This document shows positions 1-4,467 of a DNA stretch of 7,787 nt, piece after piece. Source of the stretch: Anaerolineales bacterium. GTDB taxonomy: Bacteria > Chloroflexota > Anaerolineae > Epilineales > JAANWY01. Within the stretch, counting starts at the first letter, position 1; the number at the start of each line of letters is the position of its first letter. The stretch covers positions 1 through 7,787 of the forward strand of contig JAANWY010000323.1 in the NCBI GenBank assembly GCA_018263655.1. Direction: 5' to 3'. A program made the translations under genes and the position numbers. A model generated the notes under the pieces. That model was not told where the DNA came from, made no database searches, and worked only from the letters and a program-made list of their open reading frames with translations.

Positions 1-72
1 AAGGGGGTGCGGCTTGTTCGAAGAACCGTCGCAAACCCGCACCCTTCGATACGGTCTCCACTTCGTTTCGAC

Positions 73-316
73 CTACTCAGGATGCTAGTCCTGATACCTC
101 CTGAACGGTTACGTTCTTTTATGCTCGTCGAAGGTCTCCTGACCGAGCGACGTCCTGAGCTTGCCTGCCTGTGCCGCGGCAGACAGGTCGAAGGGGCGAA
201 ACGGGCTCGGTCGGGAGACCTCGCCCAGCTATCAAGATACTTATTTGGGGCTACTGCCCGGCTACTGCCCTCGCAGTTGCGGTCTCTTCTTGTGTAGGCA
301 CGAAGTGCCTGAGTAG
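73..316. repeat. Composite palindromic intergenic repeat, copy A
   Basis: The element is bounded by CTACTCAGG (73-81) and its exact reverse complement CCTGAGTAG (308-316). Its right part matches copy B at 1952-2085: positions 251-279 match 1961-1989 at 27 of 29 bases, and 289-316 match 2058-2085 at 26 of 28. Between those blocks copy A has only 9 bases (280-288). Inside, GGTCTCCTGACCGAGC (133-148) forms an inverted repeat with 205-220 (15 of 16 matches), enclosing a CCGCGG-centred hairpin near 168-187. TCAGGA/TCCTGA (77-82, 89-94) makes another small hairpin. It looks like a nested REP/BIME-type unit with no coding capacity. Confidence 0.7.
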
Positions 317-337
317 TTGCTTTATGAAGAGCGAAGA

Positions 338-460
338 GGGCCTTGATCATCGTTTCGGCCATTGGCTTCCGTCTGCTCTCGCTGGATTGCCAAATCCAGC
401 GGTTATGGCTTGGATTTGGCAATCCAAGCCGAGCTAGTGGCCGAAACGATGATCATACCC
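338..460. mobile_element. MITE-like element with 18-bp terminal inverted repeats
   Basis: TGATCATCGTTTCGGCCA at 344-361 is the exact reverse complement of 438-455, giving 18-bp perfect inverted ends. GGG/CCC further out (338-340, 458-460) extends them with gaps. The flanks carry a direct repeat GCGAAGA (331-337 and 461-467), a plausible target-site duplication. The interior holds two hairpins, GCTGGATT/AATCCAGC (381-400) and GGCTTGGATT/AATCCAAGCC (407-430). Their loops, GCCA and TGGC, are complementary, so 383-398 can instead pair with 411-426. It has no coding capacity, so any movement would need a transposase supplied in trans. The transposase family is unknown to me. Confidence 0.65.
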
Positions 461-548
461 GCGAAGAGCATATGTTACAATAGGCCGGAAGGGGGAACAG
501 AACACGACGTGCGGGATGGTAGAGGGTCGACGAAATTCGAGATACCTC

Positions 549-553
549 GGAGG
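549..553 (+). promoter_or_regulatory. Ribosome-binding site fixing a GTG start
   Basis: GGAGG lies 6 bases before GTG at 560. This supports GTG 560 over the in-frame ATG at 575, which has no comparable Shine-Dalgarno at proper distance, and over the far-upstream ATG at 362, which lies inside the MITE-like element. Confidence 0.75.
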
Positions 554-559
554 ACAAAC

Positions 560-1696
560 GTGCCGAAAGAGACCATGACACCACGTGAGCGGTGGCTGGC
601 AGTGCTGAACCATCAGCTACCGGACCGGGTCCCGATGGATTATTGGGCTACGCCGGAAGCCACGGTGAAACTGCTCAAACACCTGGGGCTCAGTAGTAAA
701 CGTATTCCAGAGATCGTTATGGACAACACCTCTCTGGGACGCTCCGTGAGCTTGAGTGATGATGGAACCGGCCTGCTGCGCGAAGCGCTCGAGCGCCTGC
801 ATGTGGATTTTGTCGTGAGGGTCAAGCCGCGCTATGCCGGCCCGCCAGTGGCTGAAGACGCCGACGTCTTTGGCTGCCGCTACCAGGACGTGGACTACGG
901 CGCCGGCGTCTATTCCGAGTGCGTGCACCACCCCCTGGCCCACTTCAGCTCAGTGGGAGAAATCGAAGACAACTACACGTGGCCCAGCCCCGATTGGTGG
1001 GACTTCAGCCATATCCCGCAGCAGATCAAAGGCTACGAGATGTACCCCATCCGAGGTGGCGGTTCTGAGCCGTTCCTGATTTACAAGCAGCTTCGTGGCG
1101 CTGAGCAGGCCTTCATAGACTTGGCGCTCCATCCGGACATCGTCCACTACTGCCTGGATAAGCTCTTTGATCTGGCCTATGAGATGAGCCGGCGCATCTA
1201 CGAGACGATCCCTGGCCAGGTGATGCTGAGCTACGTGGCGGAGGATATGGGCGGACAAGAAGGTCTGTTGTACTCACCGGACCATATCGGCGAGTTCCTG
1301 ATACCGTGCATGAAGCGGATGATAGACCTGGCCCACGAGGCAGGCGCCTTCGTATTTCACCACAACGATGGCAGCATCCGGCCCATCATCCCTGACATGA
1401 TCGCGGCCGGCATTGACGTGCTGAACCCGATCCAGTGGCGCATCGAGAACATGGACCGTGAAGGGCTGAAGCGTGACTTTGGCGACCAGGTGGTGTTCCA
1501 TGGAGCAATGGACAACCAGTACACCCTGCCCTTCGGCACGGTGGAGGAGGTACGCCAGGAGGTGTTAGATAACGTGCGTATCCTGGGGGAAGCCGGTGGT
1601 TACATCCTGGCCCCATGCCACAACATCCAGGCCGTCGGTCCGGCGGAGAACATCGTGGCGATGTATGAGGCCTGTTATACGCATGGCTGGACATGA
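560..1696 (+). CDS. Uroporphyrinogen decarboxylase-fold protein (UroD/methyltransferase family)
   Basis: A 378-aa cytoplasmic protein, normal length for UroD-superfamily members. The opening (TPRERWLAVLNHQLPDRVPMDYW, residues 7-28) is typical of the COG0407-type proteins common in Chloroflexota. Near the C-terminus are FVFHHNDGSIRPIIPDM (264-280), GIDVLNPIQ (284-292) and YILAPCHNIQ (348-357), matching the conserved core of that family. The heme-UroD signature near the N-terminus is absent, so a role in heme synthesis is unlikely. In methylcobamide:CoM methyltransferases of this fold, zinc is held by His-X-Cys plus a later Cys. Here the later Cys (C353) is present, but the His-X-Cys position reads HHND (267-270), with no Cys. 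The substrate is therefore not predictable; a methyltransferase or lyase on a cobamide or other small molecule is possible. GTG start is chosen by the GGAGG upstream. It is separated from the pst operon by 513 bp, so a functional link is not implied. A 7-bp hairpin (1689-1705) overlaps its stop but lacks a U-tract. Confidence 0.8.
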   Translation: MPKETMTPRERWLAVLNHQLPDRVPMDYWATPEATVKLLKHLGLSSKRIPEIVMDNTSLGRSVSLSDDGTGLLREALERLHVDFVVRVKPRYAGPPVAEDADVFGCRYQDVDYGAGVYSECVHHPLAHFSSVGEIEDNYTWPSPDWWDFSHIPQQIKGYEMYPIRGGGSEPFLIYKQLRGAEQAFIDLALHPDIVHYCLDKLFDLAYEMSRRIYETIPGQVMLSYVAEDMGGQEGLLYSPDHIGEFLIPCMKRMIDLAHEAGAFVFHHNDGSIRPIIPDMIAAGIDVLNPIQWRIENMDREGLKRDFGDQVVFHGAMDNQYTLPFGTVEEVRQEVLDNVRILGEAGGYILAPCHNIQAVGPAENIVAMYEACYTHGWT

Positions 1697-1743
1697 TCCA
1701 TGTCCGTCGTGGCGCGCTTGCTCGGCTTCTGCCCCGTATCTAT

Positions 1744-1808
1744 GTTAAGAAACGTTAACCTAAGCTTAATCCGGTCTTAAACGGGGGTTAAATGCGCCTT
1801 AAATCTGA
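1744..1808 (+). promoter_or_regulatory. Pho-box array: six 11-bp direct repeats (PhoB/PhoP operator)
   Basis: TTAA, each preceded by G or C, begins at 1745, 1755, 1766, 1777, 1788 and 1799: one step of 10 bp, then four of exactly 11 bp. Direct repeats at 11-bp pitch are the hallmark of Pho boxes bound by OmpR-family PhoB/PhoP/SphR regulators (TTAACA-type in Bacillus, CTTAACCT-type in cyanobacteria). The array ends 5 bp before a -10 element and takes the place of a -35 box, as in activator-dependent pho promoters. It lies upstream of pstS on the same strand. Six half-units would seat about three dimers. Low phosphate should induce the operon through it; the cognate regulator is not in this window. 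Confidence 0.8.
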
Positions 1809-1813
1809 TGAGA

Positions 1814-1819
1814 TATAGT
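1814..1819 (+). promoter_or_regulatory. Putative -10 box of the pst promoter
   Basis: TATAGT matches TATAAT at 5 of 6 positions and sits just after the last Pho-box repeat. No good -35 lies 17 bp upstream, which fits activation by the bound Pho regulator. Transcription would start near 1826, almost exactly where the downstream MITE-like element begins. Confidence 0.55.
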
Positions 1820-1828
1820 GTAACTACT

Positions 1829-1950
1829 TTGACAATGTCACATTCCGCTGCTGTGGCCGGTCTCCTGACCGCGCCACCCGCCGTGGCACGGTCAGGAGAC
1901 CGGCCACAGCGGTGTTAGTGTAGAACATTTGTCTAATGTGACATTGTCAA
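1829..1950. mobile_element. MITE-like element with 16-bp terminal inverted repeats in the pst leader
   Basis: TTGACAATGTCACATT (1829-1844) and AATGTGACATTGTCAA (1935-1950) are perfect 16-bp inverted ends of a 122-bp element. Inside, 1850-1877 pairs with 1883-1910 with a single C/A mismatch (1872/1888) around a 5-base loop, giving a very stable GC-rich hairpin. The stem includes GGTCTCCTGACCG, also present in copy A at 133-145, so the hairpin is a recurrent genomic module. CTACT occurs at 1824-1828 and again at 1952-1956, one base beyond the right end. It may be a target duplication or just part of repeat copy B. There is no coding capacity. The left end contains TTGACA, but no -10 follows at the right spacing. 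Confidence 0.65.
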
Positions 1951-1951
1951 G

Positions 1952-2085
1952 CTACTCAGGCTATTGCCCGGCTACCGCCCTCGCAGTTGAGAAATGCGGA
2001 AAAAAGGGGTCGGTGGGGGGCGGCCGCCCCCCACCGACCCCTTTTTTCTGGATATTCCTTGTGCAGGCACGCAGTGCCTGAGTAG
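1952..2085. repeat. Composite palindromic intergenic repeat, copy B
   Basis: The element is bounded by CTACTCAGG (1952-1960) and CCTGAGTAG (2077-2085). It shares a 29-bp and a 28-bp block with copy A (251-279 and 289-316), with only two differences in each. The right block contains a GGCAC/GTGCC mini-hairpin in both copies. Between the blocks, copy B carries 68 bases (1990-2057), including a 50-bp palindrome, where copy A has 9. It lies entirely inside the untranslated leader between the Pho promoter and pstS. Confidence 0.7.
1999..2048. terminator. Perfect 50-bp palindrome with A6/T6 flanks, terminator-like
   Basis: Positions 1999-2023 are the exact reverse complement of 2024-2048, with no spacer. 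The centre is CGGCCG (2021-2026), the arms are mostly G/C, and the ends are six A (2000-2005) and six T (2042-2047). As RNA it would form a long GC-rich hairpin followed by U6 on either strand, the form of a bidirectional intrinsic terminator. Its place is odd: it lies between the Pho promoter and pstS, so it could attenuate the operon or block it unless read through. A spacer-free palindrome can also be a fold-back assembly artefact, but the matching repeat copy A, which lacks it, argues for a real insertion. Confidence 0.6.
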
Positions 2086-2116
2086 TCACGTTTACGGTTG
2101 GGAACCGAGAATTACG

Positions 2117-2141
2117 GAGCCGGATATGAGGATGCCGGCTC
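2117..2141 (+). other. Small hairpin in the pstS leader
   Basis: GAGCCGG (2117-2123) pairs with CCGGCTC (2135-2141) around an 11-base loop, about 70 bases before the pstS start. No T-run follows, so it is not a terminator. The role, if any, is unknown. Confidence 0.3.
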
Positions 2142-2195
2142 TTCAAGTGGATGTAACTGTGACTGGGAAATTCAGAATCACTGCAGTTTCGAGAG

Positions 2196-2200
2196 AGGAG
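2196..2200 (+). promoter_or_regulatory. Ribosome-binding site of pstS
   Basis: AGGAG, inside the purine run GAGAGAGGAG (2191-2200), lies 9 bases before GTG 2210. The ATG at 2202 is out of frame and too close to be served by it, so it decides for the GTG start. Confidence 0.65.
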
Positions 2201-2209
2201 AATGCATAC

Positions 2210-3265
2210 GTGTTTCAAGAACGAAAGTGGTTGATCGGGTTGATTATTGTGTTAGCCCTCGTCATGTTGACCCTCGTCATGTTGACCCTCGTCACTGTAG
2301 CCTGTGGAGGTGGCGGCGAACAGGCCCAACCTGAGGCGACTGAAGCGCCGGCCAAACCGGCCGCAACATCGGCGCCGGCGACTGCCAGGGAGGAGGGCCA
2401 ACTACCCGAGGTGAACCCGCTGGAGGTCGAGGGCGACATCATCTCGGCCGGCAGTTCCACCGTCTTCCCGCTGGCCGAAGCGATGGCCGACCGCTTCCAG
2501 GACGAAGGCTATGCCGGCAACATCACCATTGACAGCATCGGCAGTGGCGCCGGCTTTGAGCGCTTCTGCGTGGCAGCCGAGACGGACGTCTCCAACGCCA
2601 GCCGGCCCATCAAGGAATCGGAGATCGAAAGCTGCCGCGAGAACGGGCGCGAGCCCATCGAGTTCCGCGTGGGCACCGACGCTCTGGCAGTGACGGTGAG
2701 CCAGGAGAACGACTTCATCGAGAGTGCCACGCTCGAAGAGCTGGCGCTGATCTTCTCGAACGAAGCGGAGACGTGGTCGGACGTGAATCCGGAGTGGCCG
2801 GACAAGCCGATCCTGCGCTTCATCCCTGGCACGGACAGTGGCACGTTCGACTTCTTCGTGGAAGAGGTATTCGACGAGAACGAGGAGCCGATCCTGAGCG
2901 CGTCGAATACGCAGTTGAGCGAGGATGACAACGTGCTGGTGCAGGGCATCATCGGCAGCCCATACGCCGTCGGGTTCTTCGGCTATGCGTACTACGCGGA
3001 GAACACGGACGTGCTGAAGGTGTTGTCCATCGAGGGTGTGGAGCCGACGTCGGAGAGCGTGGATGCCGGCGAGTACCCGCTGGCGCGACCGCTCTTCATC
3101 TACTCCACGGCCGACATCGTGCAGCAGAAGCCGCAAGTGGCCGCCTACATCAACTTCTTCCTGTCCTTCGTGAACGAGGAGACCCGCGATGTGGGCTACT
3201 TCCCGGCGAGTGAAAGTGCGCTGAACGACGCAAAGGCCAAATGGCTCGACGCCCTGGGGATGTGA
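2210..3265 (+). CDS. pstS: PstS phosphate-binding lipoprotein
   Basis: A 351-aa extracytoplasmic phosphate receptor that delivers phosphate to the PstC/PstA channel. The GTG start gives a basic N-terminus (ERK) and a hydrophobic core ending at TVAC (29-32). Cys32 would be lipidated, although the lipobox is loose. Residues 33-65 form an Ala/Pro/Glu/Thr tether. The binding domain follows: SAGSSTVFPL (79-88), GSGAGFERFC (111-120), NASRPI (129-134), GTDALAV (155-161) and RFIPGTDSGTFDFF (203-216). In E. coli PstS the equivalent loops contact phosphate through Ser/Thr, an Arg and the SGT turn, all recognisable here. The C-terminal half holds GFFGYAY (255-261) and GEYPLARPLFIYS (287-299). It is the first gene of the operon, under the Pho-box array, and pstC starts 2 bases after its stop. 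Part of the signal-peptide core is a tandem duplication. Starting at ATG 1994 would add 72 residues translated from the palindrome and leader, which I reject. This protein is also the template for the permuted domain in PstA. Confidence 0.93.
   Translation: MFQERKWLIGLIIVLALVMLTLVMLTLVTVACGGGGEQAQPEATEAPAKPAATSAPATAREEGQLPEVNPLEVEGDIISAGSSTVFPLAEAMADRFQDEGYAGNITIDSIGSGAGFERFCVAAETDVSNASRPIKESEIESCRENGREPIEFRVGTDALAVTVSQENDFIESATLEELALIFSNEAETWSDVNPEWPDKPILRFIPGTDSGTFDFFVEEVFDENEEPILSASNTQLSEDDNVLVQGIIGSPYAVGFFGYAYYAENTDVLKVLSIEGVEPTSESVDAGEYPLARPLFIYSTADIVQQKPQVAAYINFFLSFVNEETRDVGYFPASESALNDAKAKWLDALGM
2258..2294 (+). repeat. 15-bp tandem repeat in the pstS signal peptide
   Basis: CTCGTCATGTTGACC occurs at 2258-2272 and 2273-2287, with a 7-base partial third copy at 2288-2294. 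It is in frame and encodes repeated LVMLT in the hydrophobic core. Removing one unit would shorten the core by five residues, so copy number changes alter signal-peptide length, not the reading frame. Confidence 0.85.
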
Positions 3266-3267
3266 GT

Positions 3268-4467
3268 ATGCAGGAGAACGTAGCGGGTATGGCGCCCGGG
3301 GCAGCAAATGCAGTCACTGACGCCACGAAGCAGGAGCCCATCGACCTGCGCCGGCGCCCACGCATGACGGAGACTTTTATCCAAGGCTTTCTGTTCCTGT
3401 GTGCTGTGCTCTCTATCTTCACAACTGTCGGCATCGTCTACGAGCTGAGCAAGGAGTCGCTCGACTTCTTCACGCGCCAGCTCTGGGAGGACACCAACAA
3501 GCCCCTGGCCGCCAACATCGACGCCGGTGCAACGACATTCAAAGTCAGTACGAGCGGTTCGACTCTGCACGAGGGTGATATCGTTCGCGTCAACAACGAG
3601 GTGATGGAGCTCGCTGCACTCGACGGGCAAACGGTGACCGTCGCACGGGGATTACAGGGGACGGAGGTGGTGCCGCACGAGGCCGGCATCGACATATTCC
3701 GTTCAAACACCGTATCGCTCAGGGAATTCTTCGGCGGCACGAAGTGGAACCCGCAGATTGGACAGTTCGGCATCTGGCCACTCGTCAACTCGACGTTGAT
3801 GGTCAGTACGATCGCGATGCTGGTGGCACTCCCGTTGGGTCTCGGCGTGGCTATCTATCTAAGCGAGTACGCCTCGAATCGGGCGCGGAGCACGCTCAAG
3901 CCAATCCTGGAGGTGCTGGCCGGCATCCCAACGGTGGTCTACGGCTACTTCGCGCTGACGTTCATGACCCCCCTGCTGCGCTCCATTCTCGGCCGGGACG
4001 TGGTCGAAATCTACAACACCGCGTCGGCCGGCATCGTCATTGGGGTCTTGATCATACCGCTGGTCAGCTCGATGAGCGAGGATGCCCTGAGCGCGGTGCC
4101 GCGCTCGCTGCGCGAGGCCTCGTACGGCCTCGGGGCGACGAAGTTGGAGACAGCAGTGCGAGTGGTCGTGCCGGCGGCGTTGTCGGGCATCACGGCGGCC
4201 TTCATCATCGCTATTTCGCGCGCCATCGGTGAGACGATGATTGTAGCTATCGCAGCCGGCGCCGGCCCCAACTTCACACTTAACCCCTTCGAGTCGGCTG
4301 AGACCATGACGGGTCACATTGTGCGCATTAGCGGCGGTGACATCAGCTACGACTCCATCGACTACAACAGCATTTTCGCCATTGGCCTCATGCTATTCTT
4401 CATGACGCTGGCTTTGAACGTCATCGGCCAGCGTGTTGTGCACCGCTATCGGGAGGCGTACGAATGA
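3268..4467 (+). CDS. pstC: PstC phosphate ABC transporter permease with external insert
   Basis: A 399-aa inner-membrane channel subunit. A 36-residue cytoplasmic N-terminus precedes TM1 (about 37-59). The permease core starts with TM2 (about 172-196) and continues with TM3 (214-234), TM4 (253-272), TM5 (about 305-325) and TM6 (368-388). The cytoplasmic coupling loop SLREASYGLGATKLETAVRVV (280-300) is the EAA-type motif that contacts PstB; PTVVYGYFAL (221-230) and SRAIGETM (317-324) are typical of PstC. The TM1-TM2 external loop is over 100 residues. Residues about 84-145 look like a small beta domain, with EGDIVRVNNEVMEL (102-115) and VARGLQGTEVVPHEAG (125-140). The latter resembles the RG-x2-GT-x4-H-x2-G motif seen in some phage tail or baseplate domains. 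Chosen start ATG 3268 has GGGGA upstream and follows the pstS stop by 2 bases; the end overlaps pstA by 4 bases (ATGA), implying translational coupling. Confidence 0.93.
   Translation: MQENVAGMAPGAANAVTDATKQEPIDLRRRPRMTETFIQGFLFLCAVLSIFTTVGIVYELSKESLDFFTRQLWEDTNKPLAANIDAGATTFKVSTSGSTLHEGDIVRVNNEVMELAALDGQTVTVARGLQGTEVVPHEAGIDIFRSNTVSLREFFGGTKWNPQIGQFGIWPLVNSTLMVSTIAMLVALPLGLGVAIYLSEYASNRARSTLKPILEVLAGIPTVVYGYFALTFMTPLLRSILGRDVVEIYNTASAGIVIGVLIIPLVSSMSEDALSAVPRSLREASYGLGATKLETAVRVVVPAALSGITAAFIIAISRAIGETMIVAIAAGAGPNFTLNPFESAETMTGHIVRISGGDISYDSIDYNSIFAIGLMLFFMTLALNVIGQRVVHRYREAYE

Larger units (their letters stand above)
1..559. other. Gene-free repeat-rich intergenic region
   Basis: I see no credible gene here. 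The open frames have no ribosome-binding site, contain palindromic repeats, and translate to low-complexity Arg/Leu/Pro-rich peptides. The first 50 bases hold an imperfect inverted repeat (GGGTGCGG at 5-12, CCGCACCC at 37-44) without a T-run. It could be the tail of an upstream gene's 3' structure, but nothing shows this. Positions 73-316 are composite repeat copy A and 338-460 a MITE-like element, both listed separately. Between the MITE and the next gene, TACAAT at 476-481 resembles a -10 box, but no convincing -35 lies 16-18 bases upstream, so the promoter of the next gene is unresolved. Confidence 0.7.

Noticed and set aside
7..437. Open frames of about 90 codons in the first 440 bases
   Set aside because: They run through palindromic repeats, lack ribosome-binding sites and give no recognisable protein.
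452..481. Promoter for the UroD-like gene with -10 TACAAT at 476-481
   Set aside because: The -10 is good but no -35-like hexamer lies at 16-18 bp, so the promoter is not claimed.
362..559. N-terminal extension of the UroD-like gene to ATG 362
   Set aside because: It reads through the MITE-like element. GGAGG before GTG 560 and the family's usual N-terminus favour the shorter form.
1689..1705. Intrinsic terminator after the UroD-like gene
   Set aside because: GGACATG/CATGTCC makes a 7-bp hairpin over the stop codon, but no T-run follows, so termination there is unsupported.
1994..2209. N-terminal extension of pstS to the upstream in-frame ATG
   Set aside because: It would translate the 50-bp palindrome into Gly/Pro-rich sequence and place the lipoprotein signal inside the protein. 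GTG 2210 has a Shine-Dalgarno and gives a proper signal peptide.
2402..3307. 301-codon open frame on the minus strand opposite pstS
   Set aside because: This is a mirror frame of a GC-rich gene. The + strand frame encodes a clear PstS, and the antisense product is His/Val/Arg-rich without motifs.
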